Of a stretch of DNA of 9,706 nt, positions 1 through 6,313 are shown in pieces. The position numbers were made by a program, and so were the translations under genes. The stretch lies in contig CABUCP010000075.1 in NCBI GenBank assembly GCA_902490055.1, positions 1-9,706 of the forward strand. Reading direction: 5' to 3'. Each line of letters opens with the position of its first letter. Position 1 is the stretch's first letter. Origin of the DNA: an uncultured Klebsiella sp. Its GTDB lineage: Bacteria; Pseudomonadota; Gammaproteobacteria; Enterobacterales; Enterobacteriaceae. The notes beneath the pieces were generated by a model that searched no databases, had not been told where the DNA came from, and saw nothing but the letters and a program-made list of their open reading frames with translations.

Positions 1-93
1 CAGGAATCCGCCGTTACACAGAAGTTTTCCACATTTTTCCCGTTCTTTTCGGTTTACCGCAACTGAGGGGTTCACTGCGCCTGTTTTAAGGCG

Positions 94-147
94 ATGGAGG
101 AGGTGAGCAAAAATAAAAACAAGGCGCAGGGTATTGTCGTTATTTAA
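94..147 (+). other. Possible 17-codon leader ORF and hairpins upstream of dcuB
   Basis: A short frame runs from ATG 94 to TAA 145-147 (MEEVSKNKNKAQGIVVI) and stops 21 bases before dcuB. An in-frame GTG at 103 sits close behind a purine-rich GGAGGAG, so either codon could start it. The frame is closed upstream by TGA at 64-66, so it is not the tail of a longer gene. It overlaps two competing inverted repeats: CGCCT (78-82) with AGGCG (89-93), and CTGCGCCTGTTTT (75-87) with AAAACAAGGCGCAG (116-129, one base bulged). The layout resembles a leader peptide or attenuator, but a frame this short can arise by chance. I saw no FNR-type palindrome (TTGAT-N4-ATCAA) in bases 1-168 and no convincing promoter. 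Confidence 0.25.
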
Positions 148-168
148 TGGATAGCTTCTGGGGGATAC

Positions 169-1509
169 ATGGAATTTGCTATACAGCTCATCATTATCTT
201 AATTTGTCTGTTCTATGGCGCGAAAAAGGGCGGTATTGCGCTCGGCCTTTTAGGCGGCATTGGCTTAGTTATCTTAGTCTTTGTTTTTCATCTTAAACCG
301 GGAAAACCGCCCGTTGACGTCATGCTGGTGATTATCGCAGTGGTGGCCGCCTCGGCGACGCTACAGGCCTCTGGTGGTTTAGACGTGATGCTGCAGATCG
401 CCGAGAAGCTCCTGCGGCGCAATCCCAAATATGTTTCTATTGTCGCGCCGTTTGTCACCTGTACGCTGACGATTCTGTGCGGTACCGGCCACGTGGTATA
501 TACGATCCTGCCGATTATTTACGACGTGGCGATAAAAAATAATATTCGTCCGGAACGACCGATGGCGGCGAGCTCGATTGGCGCCCAGATGGGGATCATC
601 GCCAGCCCGGTTTCGGTGGCGGTGGTGTCGCTGGTGGCGATGCTCGGTAATTTTACCTTTAACGGTAAGCACCTTGAGTTTCTCGACCTGCTGGCGATAA
701 CCATTCCGTCCACGCTGCTGGGGATCCTGGCGATTGGTATCTTCAGCTGGTTTCGCGGTAAAGACCTCGATAAAGACGAGACCTTCCAGGCGTTTATCGC
801 GATACCGGAAAACCGCCATTACGTGTATGGTGATACGGCCACGCTGCTCGATAAAAAACTGCCAACCAGCAACTGGATTGCGATGTGGATCTTCCTCGCC
901 TCCATCGCCGTGGTTGCCCTGCTTGGCGCCTTTTCTGAATTACGCCCGGCATTCGATGGCAAGCCGCTGTCGATGGTACTGGTGATTCAGATGTTCATGC
1001 TGCTCTCCGGAGCGTTAATCATCATCATTACCAAAACCAATCCAGCATCAATTTCCAAAAACGAGGTTTTCCGCTCGGGGATGATCGCTATCGTCGCGGT
1101 ATACGGTATCGCGTGGATGGCGGAAACCATGTTCGGCGCGCACATGACCGAGATTAAAGGCGTGCTCGGGGAGATGGTGAAAGAGTACCCGTGGGCCTAC
1201 GCTATCGTTCTGCTATTAGTATCGAAGTTTGTTAACTCGCAGGCCGCGGCGCTGGCGGCGATTGTTCCGGTGGCGCTGGCGATTGGCGTTGATCCTGCCT
1301 ATATCGTCGCTTCCGCGCCCGCCTGCTACGGTTACTACATTCTGCCGACTTACCCAAGCGATCTGGCGGCGATTCAGTTTGACCGTTCAGGCACGACCCA
1401 TATCGGCCGCTTTGTGATTAACCATAGCTTTATCCTACCGGGGCTGATTGGCGTGAGCGTTTCTTGCGTGTTTGGCTGGGTGTTCGCAGCGATGTACGGC
1501 TTTCTTTAA
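169..1509 (+). CDS. dcuB: Anaerobic C4-dicarboxylate antiporter DcuB
   Basis: Inner-membrane carrier that exchanges external fumarate, malate or aspartate for succinate during anaerobic fumarate respiration. The 446-residue product matches E. coli DcuB in length and almost throughout in sequence, with about a dozen hydrophobic stretches spread from residues 4-42 to 414-444. Residues reported as needed for transport in E. coli are present: E79, R83 and R127. Those reported to let DcuB restrain the sensor DcuS are also present: K353, T394 and D398. The protein is therefore probably a bifunctional transporter and co-sensor. The ATG at 169 follows GGGGGA closely and gives the family-typical N-terminus. 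In E. coli dcuB sits beside fumB; here the next gene is a convergent PTS gene, so fumB does not follow. DcuSR and FNR control is expected from the family but not visible here. DcuA is the nearest alternative, but the sequence is clearly closer to DcuB. Confidence 0.96.
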   Translation: MEFAIQLIIILICLFYGAKKGGIALGLLGGIGLVILVFVFHLKPGKPPVDVMLVIIAVVAASATLQASGGLDVMLQIAEKLLRRNPKYVSIVAPFVTCTLTILCGTGHVVYTILPIIYDVAIKNNIRPERPMAASSIGAQMGIIASPVSVAVVSLVAMLGNFTFNGKHLEFLDLLAITIPSTLLGILAIGIFSWFRGKDLDKDETFQAFIAIPENRHYVYGDTATLLDKKLPTSNWIAMWIFLASIAVVALLGAFSELRPAFDGKPLSMVLVIQMFMLLSGALIIIITKTNPASISKNEVFRSGMIAIVAVYGIAWMAETMFGAHMTEIKGVLGEMVKEYPWAYAIVLLLVSKFVNSQAAALAAIVPVALAIGVDPAYIVASAPACYGYYILPTYPSDLAAIQFDRSGTTHIGRFVINHSFILPGLIGVSVSCVFGWVFAAMYGFL

Positions 1510-1518
1510 TCGAGGAGA

Positions 1519-1540
1519 CAGGCGCCGTTAACGGCGCCTG
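1519..1540. terminator. Perfect 22-bp palindrome between convergent genes
   Basis: The stretch starts CAGGCGCC and ends GGCGCCTG around a GTTAAC centre, with no mismatch. It lies between the dcuB stop (1507-1509) and the stop of the PTS IIA gene on the other strand (1558-1560). As RNA it would form a GC-rich 8-9 bp stem on either strand, which suits a shared bidirectional terminator. Neither side has a true T-run (CTAATAAATC on the plus side, TCTCCTCG on the minus side), so termination may be weak, or the stem may mainly protect 3' ends. Confidence 0.55.
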
Positions 1541-1557
1541 CTAATAAATCATTGGGA

Positions 1558-1875
1558 TTATTGCGCGAGCGGCAGGCGGCGATAGAGCTCAATCATATCG
1601 GTCGCCAAATCCTGAATGACCATCGCGTTCATCAGATGGTCCTGGGAATGCACGGTAATCAGGTTTACCGGCAATTTACCGCTACCTTCATCCAGGCCGA
1701 TAAGCTGGGTCTGGATTTTATGCGCATGCTTCACGAATTCGCGGGATTCGGCCATCGCCTGTTCGGCGGCGCTAAAATCGCCTTTACGCGCCAGCTGCAG
1801 AGCGGTGAGGGCGGAACTGCGCGCGGAGCCGGCATTGACCAGCAGCTCCATGATGATCGTTTCTAAATCTTCCAT
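1558..1875 (-). CDS. PTS lactose/cellobiose-family EIIA component
   Basis: Soluble cytoplasmic phosphocarrier of 105 residues that takes phosphate from HPr and passes it to the matching IIB. The all-helical LacF/ChbA family is shown by VHSQDHLM near residues 75-82. By alignment with LacF of Lactococcus, H76 is the phosphorylated histidine and D79 the metal-binding residue at the trimer core. A GSARS motif at 16-20 is also typical. The gene is second in a two-gene unit. Its ATG is 3 bases after the IIB stop, and its GGAG ribosome site lies inside the end of the IIB gene, so the two are probably translationally coupled. The sugar is not predictable: the family serves lactose, cellobiose, chitobiose and other beta-glycosides. 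No IIC or glycosidase gene is in the window. Confidence 0.93.
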   Translation of the reverse strand: MEDLETIIMELLVNAGSARSSALTALQLARKGDFSAAEQAMAESREFVKHAHKIQTQLIGLDEGSGKLPVNLITVHSQDHLMNAMVIQDLATDMIELYRRLPLAQ

Positions 1876-1878
1876 GCC

Positions 1879-2184
1879 TTACTCCATTAGCTTCAGGGCT
1901 TTATCAAGAACGGCATCGCCTTTCATCATGCCGTAATCCATCATATCGATAACGGCGACCTTTTTACCTACCGGGTCGGCCAGCGCCTGCAGCTTGGCCT
2001 GCTCATACTTCACCTGCGGGCCGAGCAGGATAATATCCGCGGTGGCCAGGTTATCGTTGAACTCCGCGACCGGCACGGCTTTGATTGAGACTTCGACGCC
2101 TTTCTTCTGCGCCGCGTCTTTCATACGTTGTACCAGCATGCTGGTGGACATTCCTGCGGCACAGCATAAAACGATATTCTTCAT
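1879..2184 (-). CDS. PTS lactose/cellobiose-family EIIB component
   Basis: Cytoplasmic phosphotransfer protein of 101 residues that receives phosphate from IIA on a cysteine and hands it to the sugar at the IIC transporter. The N-terminal CCAAGMSTS loop (residues 7-15) is the family P-loop. C8 aligns with the phosphocysteine C10 of E. coli ChbB. LLGPQVKY (53-60) and the VID segment (78-80) are also family-typical. The start at 2184 is chosen because AAGGG lies 10 bases upstream and the N-terminus MKNIVLCC fits the family. A frame open to 2259 adds 25 residues without family resemblance and would run over the promoter and the predicted transcription start. First gene of the IIB-IIA unit, behind its own promoter with CRP and LacI-type sites. 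Sugar specificity is unknown. Confidence 0.93.
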   Translation of the reverse strand: MKNIVLCCAAGMSTSMLVQRMKDAAQKKGVEVSIKAVPVAEFNDNLATADIILLGPQVKYEQAKLQALADPVGKKVAVIDMMDYGMMKGDAVLDKALKLME

Positions 2185-2221
2185 AGTTTCATCGCCCTTA
2201 TGTATGTTCCTTAATACATCA

Positions 2222-2250
2222 TCTTTATCGCGGGCGGTGTCATGGCACAA
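2222..2250 (-). promoter_or_regulatory. Probable sigma-70 promoter for the PTS IIB-IIA unit
   Basis: On the minus strand TTGTGC (2245-2250) and TAAAGA (2222-2227) are separated by exactly 17 bases. Both boxes are poor matches, as expected for an activator-dependent promoter. The implied start near 2215 places the centre of the CRP site at about -60.5, the classic class I position. A second -10 candidate, TATTAA (2211-2216), lies just downstream. A 6-bp inverted repeat (ATGTAT/ATACAT, loop AAGGAAC plus one T) lies near the predicted 5' end. No transcript data support the exact start. Confidence 0.5.
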
Positions 2251-2264
2251 CCGCTTCACCCTGA

Positions 2265-2286
2265 TTGTGTGTAAAGCATCACAAAA
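2265..2286 (-). promoter_or_regulatory. Near-consensus CRP-cAMP binding site
   Basis: The minus strand reads TGTGA, six bases, then ACACA; the consensus is TGTGA-N6-TCACA, so 9 of 10 core bases match. The core is 2268-2283. It lies upstream of the IIB-IIA promoter at a spacing that fits class I activation, implying control by glucose availability, which is usual for sugar PTS genes. Confidence 0.7.
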
Positions 2287-2288
2287 AA

Positions 2289-2302
2289 TGAAACCGGTTT
2301 CA
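2289..2302. promoter_or_regulatory. LacI/GalR-family operator palindrome
   Basis: TGAAACCGGTTTCA is a perfect 14-bp palindrome with the central CG typical of LacI/GalR-family operators. It equals the motif I recall for AscG, the E. coli repressor of the asc beta-glucoside genes. Its centre is 20 bp (about two helical turns) upstream of the CRP site centre, so both proteins could bind the same DNA face. It lies between the terminator of the cyclase gene and the IIB promoter, so the PTS unit is its likely target. No LacI-family gene is in the window, so the repressor would act from elsewhere. Confidence 0.65.
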
Positions 2303-2320
2303 ATTTTGCGACGATGAAGA

Positions 2321-2344
2321 TAAAAAAGCCCGCAAAAGCGGGCT
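2321..2344 (-). terminator. Intrinsic terminator of the diguanylate cyclase gene
   Basis: On the minus strand a perfect 7-bp stem AGCCCGC/GCGGGCT with a TTTT loop (2327-2344) is followed directly by TTTTTTAT. It starts 16 bases after the cyclase stop codon. It insulates the PTS unit downstream, which therefore needs its own promoter. Confidence 0.92.
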
Positions 2345-2360
2345 ATCAGGAGATTTGTGG

Positions 2361-3893
2361 TCAGCTGCGAACGATTCGGTTCTTGCCCTGCTGTTTGGCC
2401 TTATACAACGCTTCGTCAACGCTCACGACCAGTTTTTCCAGCGGCTCCATATTCCATTCTCCGAGGCCGGCGCTAAAGGTGACGGTTAGTCCTTCCTCGC
2501 GCCAGGTACGGCGGGCGACGTTCAGGCGCCAGTTTTCCAGGATAGTACGCGCATTGTCGATATGCGCGGCGGGGAAGATGACGGCAAACTCTTCGCCGCC
2601 GTAGCGATAGAGCGAGATCTCCTGCGGCTGCAGGATTTGCAGCCCTTCGCGCGCGACGTTGCGCAGCACGATGTCGCCATTGAGATGACCCCAGGTATCG
2701 TTAATCGATTTAAAGTTGTCGATATCGACCAGCGCGAGGGCAAAGGGCTGGTGATCGTTCATCAGCGCGGCGATATCGCTGTCGAAGGCGCGGCGGTTTT
2801 TGCAGCCGGTCAGGGCATCGATGGTTGCCTGACGGACGTAGGTCAATTCGCGCTGCTTATTGCTCTCAATCGCTTTGCTGAGCATGGCCTCAAGCCGCGG
2901 CGCGCGTTTGACATCGCCGGTCTTGATGGCGTTGATGATGTTCATTAACACGGTACGCGAAGCGTGACGCAGATACAGCCCGAAAAGAACGATGACAATC
3001 GCGGCGAGGGCAAAGCCCCAGGCGACAATATCGGTTTCATAGCGCGTCAGATCGGCCAGGGTGGCATCGGTGACGCGGAAAATAACGAACCAGTCGGGGT
3101 TGGTAAAGGAGTAGTAGTAATACCACGCCTCATGTTCCGCATCATACAGTTGGCCTTCAGCGCTGGTCATTTTGTCCATTAGCGCCGCGCTAACGTACGG
3201 TTTAAACAGGGCGCCGGTGTCGGGATGCAGCACGACTTTACCGTCACGCTGGACGACAAAAAATTCGCCCTGTACCGGGGCGACAATTTGCCGCAGCGCG
3301 TAGCCCATCGAGGTCAGATCCATATGGAACGCCAGACTGCCTTTGAGCCGCCCCTGCGGTGAAATCACCGGGCGATAAACGGTGACGGTGGGATGGTGGG
3401 TAAAATAATCCAGATAGGGACTGGTATAGAGGCTAAAGGTACTGGCTTCCGCCTGACGAATAAACCAGGGGCGCGTTTTAGGATCAAATGCGCGGCTCTC
3501 ATCGCCTTCCATCACCTCCGGGGCGCGCAGATAATGGCCGAAAGTATCGGCCAGCGAAATGGATGAGACCGTCGGCATCAGCTCCTGCAAACGCATCAAA
3601 TCGTCCAGGCCCTTTTGCGGATGAAGGTTCACCGCGCTATTCAACGCATCGTCGCGGGCGAAGTACTTCGTTGCCCGCGCCAGAATATAGTCATTCTCGC
3701 GCAGCAGAGATTCAGTGTAATTCACCGCAAGGTTATGGGTGAAGTTGCGGTTAATGTGGTGATAGTCTTCAAGAAAATTTTTCTTCTGCGTCGCGGTAAC
3801 AAAGATAGCGATCAGTAAAAAACTGAGCAAAATACCCGCAAACCCCACCACGATTGGCGTAGTAAAAGAGAGCTTTCTGTTGTGGCGTGCCAT
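2361..3893 (-). CDS. Membrane diguanylate cyclase with periplasmic Cache sensor
   Basis: Predicted to make cyclic di-GMP from two GTP in response to a periplasmic signal. Of 510 residues, TM1 is about 13-35, a periplasmic double-Cache-like region about 36-285, TM2 about 288-308, a short linker to about 350, and a GGDEF domain 350-510. The catalytic signature is intact: GGEEF at 432-436, VDIDNFKSIND at 389-399 with metal ligand D390, and TGCKNRRAF at 362-370. The RxxD inhibitory site expected upstream of GGEEF is replaced by PQEI, so product inhibition through that site is unlikely. In the sensor, RPWF (141-144) and D192 partly resemble the amino-acid-binding Cache motif; this is only suggestive. 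There is no EAL or HD-GYP domain. The start has a weak ribosome site. The gene is monocistronic, with a terminator just after it. I cannot assign a named Dgc protein. Confidence 0.93.
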   Translation of the reverse strand: MARHNRKLSFTTPIVVGFAGILLSFLLIAIFVTATQKKNFLEDYHHINRNFTHNLAVNYTESLLRENDYILARATKYFARDDALNSAVNLHPQKGLDDLMRLQELMPTVSSISLADTFGHYLRAPEVMEGDESRAFDPKTRPWFIRQAEASTFSLYTSPYLDYFTHHPTVTVYRPVISPQGRLKGSLAFHMDLTSMGYALRQIVAPVQGEFFVVQRDGKVVLHPDTGALFKPYVSAALMDKMTSAEGQLYDAEHEAWYYYYSFTNPDWFVIFRVTDATLADLTRYETDIVAWGFALAAIVIVLFGLYLRHASRTVLMNIINAIKTGDVKRAPRLEAMLSKAIESNKQRELTYVRQATIDALTGCKNRRAFDSDIAALMNDHQPFALALVDIDNFKSINDTWGHLNGDIVLRNVAREGLQILQPQEISLYRYGGEEFAVIFPAAHIDNARTILENWRLNVARRTWREEGLTVTFSAGLGEWNMEPLEKLVVSVDEALYKAKQQGKNRIVRS

Positions 3894-3987
3894 AAGTTGT
3901 TAATCGTCCGGGATCATCTATAAACCGTGAGTTTAGACGCAGGTTTAGCCAGCATGCCTGCTGATCGAATCAGGTCACTATCGCTCA

Positions 3988-3993
3988 ATTATA
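3988..3993 (-). promoter_or_regulatory. Candidate -10 box for the diguanylate cyclase gene
   Basis: The minus strand has an exact TATAAT here, giving a start near 3981 and a leader of about 88 bases before the ATG at 3893. The -35 position is poor (GCAATG at 17-base spacing), so an activator or another sigma factor may be involved. The leader contains small inverted repeats (CTGAT/ATCAG and CAGCA/TGCTG). CCGGACG occurs twice, just upstream of this box and again just before the start codon. Confidence 0.35.
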
Positions 3994-4047
3994 ACGCTGA
4001 GTACGTCCGGCATTGCGATTTATATTCGGTAGCAATGTGTTCGCGAG

Positions 4048-4200
4048 CATGCGGACGGTAGAGGCAGGGCGAAAGGAGGAAGAGATAATTCGCCCTGGTC
4101 AGCGTCCGCTGCTGACCCTGGCAGAATAGAAAAACGGCGGTAGCCAGGCGACCTTCCGTTTTTCATCTTTCGTGCAGGCACGCAAAATAATCAGCTGCTT
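4048..4200 (-). ncRNA. sroH: Structured region after thiH, possible sroH-like small RNA
   Basis: In E. coli a small RNA of about 160 nt, sroH, was reported in the interval just 3' of thiH, and this is the equivalent position. The sequence is strongly foldable. GCGGAC (4051-4056) pairs with GTCCGC (4104-4109) around CAGGGCGAA (4065-4073) pairing with TTCGCCCTG (4089-4097). An alternative 7-bp stem, GGTCAGC/GCTGACC (4097-4117), excludes the first fold. A terminator-like hairpin follows at 4130-4163. Strand and ends are taken from memory of the E. coli gene; inverted repeats look the same on both strands. I cannot confirm sequence identity to sroH. The region holds no convincing protein gene. 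Confidence 0.35.
4130..4163. terminator. Bidirectional terminator hairpin downstream of thiH
   Basis: AAAAACGG (4130-4137) pairs perfectly with CCGTTTTT (4156-4163), and a further GGT/ACC pairing lies inside after a small internal loop. The A-run and T-run at the two ends give a U-tract on either strand. On the minus strand it lies about 48 bases after the thiH stop and probably ends the thi operon. Confidence 0.7.
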
Positions 4201-4210
4201 GCAGTATGCT

Positions 4211-5344
4211 TCATGATGATTGCGAGGCGCGTCCCAGCCAGCTATCCCAGTCTTTCCATACCGGCTGTAGACCGCGGGCGGCCAGCGCGCTGGCGACCTC
4301 TTCAGGACGGCGATCGTCGTGCGGGGCGAATTGCTCGAGCTCCGGATGATCGTCGGCGTAACCGCCGGGCTGCGTTTTGGAGAACGCGCTGACGTTGTTT
4401 ATCGCCAGCGGGATCACCCGGTCGCGGAACCACGGTGATTCGCGGGTCGAGAGCGACAGCTCAACTTCCGGCGCCAGCAGGCGGAAAGCGCAAATGGTTT
4501 GCACCAGTTGACGCTCGTCCATCAGCGAGGCCGGTTCCACGCCGCCGGCGCAGGGGCGCAGGCGCGGGAAGGAGATCGAGTAGCGGCTGCGCCAGTAGCG
4601 CTGCTGTAGCCACAGCAGATGCTCGGCGACCATAAAGCAATCCACCCGCCAGCTGTCGGAAAGCCCAATTAGCGCGCCGAGGCCGATCTTGTCGATCCCC
4701 GCTTCGCCTAAGCGATCCGGCGTATCAAGGCGCCAGAAGAAATCCTGCTTTTTACCTTTCAGATGGTGTTGGGCATACATGCTTTCATGGTAGGTCTCCT
4801 GATAGACCATCACCCCATCGAGCCCCAGCGTTTTCAGTTCGGCATATTCTTCGGTCGCCAGCGGCTGTACCTCCATGTGTAGCGAGGCAAACTGGCTGCG
4901 GATGGCCGGCAGGTGCTGGCGGAAATAATCCATCCCGACCTTGCTCTGATGCTCGCCGGTAACCAGCAGCAGATGCTCAAAGCCTAAATCGCGGATCGCG
5001 GCGCATTCGCGGGCAATCTCTGCTTCATCCAGGGTCTTGCGCTTAATGCGGTTACTCATTGAGAAACCGCAGTAGGTACAGTCGTTGGCGCACAGATTGG
5101 ACAAATACAGCGGTACGTAAAAGCTGACGGTGTTGCCGAAGCGCTGACGGGTGAGCCGCTGCGCGCGCTGCGCCAGCGGTTCAAGATAATTGGCGGCTGC
5201 TGGAGAGAGCAGGGCCATCATGTCGTCGCGGGTGAGCTGTTTTGCCGCCAGCGCCCGTTCGACGTCGGCGGCGGTTTTGCCGTTGATGCGCAGGCGGATG
5301 TCGTCCCACTCCAGTTGCCGCCAGCGATCGCTAAAGGTCTTCAT
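4211..5344 (-). CDS. thiH: 2-iminoacetate synthase ThiH (radical SAM tyrosine lyase)
   Basis: Radical SAM enzyme that cleaves tyrosine to dehydroglycine (2-iminoacetate) and p-cresol, supplying the glycine-derived atoms of the thiazole ring to ThiG in the anaerobic-type pathway. The 377-residue length equals that of E. coli ThiH. The CX3CX2C cluster motif is CANDCTYC at residues 85-92, so C85, C89 and C92 bind the 4Fe-4S cluster that works with S-adenosylmethionine. The start overlaps the thiG stop in an ATGA (5341-5344), and GGAGG inside thiG lies 7 bases before it, so translation is probably coupled. It is the last gene of the operon. Its presence instead of the flavin oxidase ThiO shows this organism makes the glycine imine from tyrosine. 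Confidence 0.98.
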   Translation of the reverse strand: MKTFSDRWRQLEWDDIRLRINGKTAADVERALAAKQLTRDDMMALLSPAAANYLEPLAQRAQRLTRQRFGNTVSFYVPLYLSNLCANDCTYCGFSMSNRIKRKTLDEAEIARECAAIRDLGFEHLLLVTGEHQSKVGMDYFRQHLPAIRSQFASLHMEVQPLATEEYAELKTLGLDGVMVYQETYHESMYAQHHLKGKKQDFFWRLDTPDRLGEAGIDKIGLGALIGLSDSWRVDCFMVAEHLLWLQQRYWRSRYSISFPRLRPCAGGVEPASLMDERQLVQTICAFRLLAPEVELSLSTRESPWFRDRVIPLAINNVSAFSKTQPGGYADDHPELEQFAPHDDRRPEEVASALAARGLQPVWKDWDSWLGRASQSS

Positions 5345-6111
5345 GCCAGCGCCTCCAGAAACCCGGTCAACGGGCTGGTGGCCTGCGCCTGTGTACTTCG
5401 CGCCCCCGGCCCGGCCTGACGCGCCAGTAATCCGGCGTCAACCGCCATGCGGAAGGCGTGGGCCATAGCGACAGGATCGTCGGCTACGGCAATAGCGGTA
5501 TTGACCAGCACCGCGTCGGCACCCATTTCCAGCGCCTGCGCAGCATGGCTTGGTACGCCAATCCCGGCATCAACCACCACCGGTACTGTTGCTTGCTCGA
5601 TAATAATCTCCAGCATCGCTTTAGTTTCCAGCCCCTGATTGGAGCCGATCGGCGCGCCCAGTGGCATCACCGCCGCGCAGCCAACCTCTTCCAGCCGTTT
5701 GCATAGCACCGGATCGGCGCCGCAGTAAGGCAGTACGACGAATCCTTCGCGGACCAGCAGCTCCGCCGCCTTCAGGGTTTCAATCGGGTCGGGCAGTAGC
5801 CAGCGGGCGTCCGGGTGAATCTCCAGTTTCAGCCAGTGGGTGCCCAGGGCTTCCCGCGCCAGACGAGCGGCAAATACCGCTTCTTCCGCCGTCTTCGCTC
5901 CTGAGGTATTCGGTAGCAGGCTGACGCCCGCCGCCAGCAGCGGCGCAAGGATTGCGTCATTGTGCTGGCGCAAATCAACGCGTTTCATCGCCAGCGTCAC
6001 CAGTTGGCTTCCCGAGGCGCGAATCGCCTCAACCATCACCTCCGGGGCGGCGAATTTGCCGGTTCCGGTAAACAGGTGGGATTCAAATGTCTTATCAGCA
6101 ATACGTAACAT
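5341..6111 (-). CDS. thiG: Thiazole synthase ThiG
   Basis: TIM-barrel enzyme that condenses 1-deoxy-D-xylulose 5-phosphate, dehydroglycine from ThiH and sulfur from ThiS thiocarboxylate into the thiazole phosphate. The length of 256 residues equals that of E. coli ThiG. K95 in WLKLEIHPD is the lysine that forms the imine with the sugar phosphate. The [12 protein letters not shown] and [11 protein letters not shown] segments are the C-terminal phosphate-binding strands typical of the family. The ATG at 6111 follows the thiS stop by 1 base. Its ribosome site GGAGG is formed by the last two glycine codons of thiS. ThiG works in complex with ThiH, encoded next and overlapping by 4 bases. Confidence 0.98.
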   Translation of the reverse strand: MLRIADKTFESHLFTGTGKFAAPEVMVEAIRASGSQLVTLAMKRVDLRQHNDAILAPLLAAGVSLLPNTSGAKTAEEAVFAARLAREALGTHWLKLEIHPDARWLLPDPIETLKAAELLVREGFVVLPYCGADPVLCKRLEEVGCAAVMPLGAPIGSNQGLETKAMLEIIIEQATVPVVVDAGIGVPSHAAQALEMGADAVLVNTAIAVADDPVAMAHAFRMAVDAGLLARQAGPGARSTQAQATSPLTGFLEALA

Positions 6112-6112
6112 G

Positions 6113-6313
6113 TCAGCCTCCGGCGATAACCTGAAACAGCAGGACCCGATCGCCTTCCTGCAAGAGATGATCTTCCCACCGTTCGCGCGGCAGGATGTGT
6201 TGATTGAGCGCCAGCGCGACGCCAGGCTGGAGTTGTTCCAGTTGGCTGAGCAGGGCGCTTACGCTGAGATTGTCCGCGCACTCCAGCGGTTCATCGTTAA
6301 ACCAGATTTGCAT
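6113..6313 (-). CDS. thiS: Sulfur carrier protein ThiS
   Basis: Ubiquitin-like sulfur carrier of 66 residues, the same length as E. coli ThiS. The C-terminal tail FQVIAGG ends in the Gly-Gly that ThiF adenylates and that then becomes a thiocarboxylate, delivering sulfur to ThiG. The start at 6313 (MQIWFND) is preferred: GGAGG is 5 bases upstream and the N-terminus matches the family. An ATG one codon earlier (6316) lies too close to the ribosome site, and the frame open to 6358 adds a tail unlike the family. The first 17 bases overlap the end of thiF in another frame, and the stop is 1 base before thiG. Confidence 0.97.
   Translation of the reverse strand: MQIWFNDEPLECADNLSVSALLSQLEQLQPGVALALNQHILPRERWEDHLLQEGDRVLLFQVIAGG

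Noticed and set aside
379..819. 146-codon open frame opposite dcuB
   Set aside because: Shadow of a fully conserved membrane protein gene; the translation is histidine/arginine-rich with no recognisable domain.
2185..2259. Longer IIB start
   Set aside because: It would cover the predicted -10 box, -35 box and start site. The internal ATG at 2184 has AAGGG at good distance.
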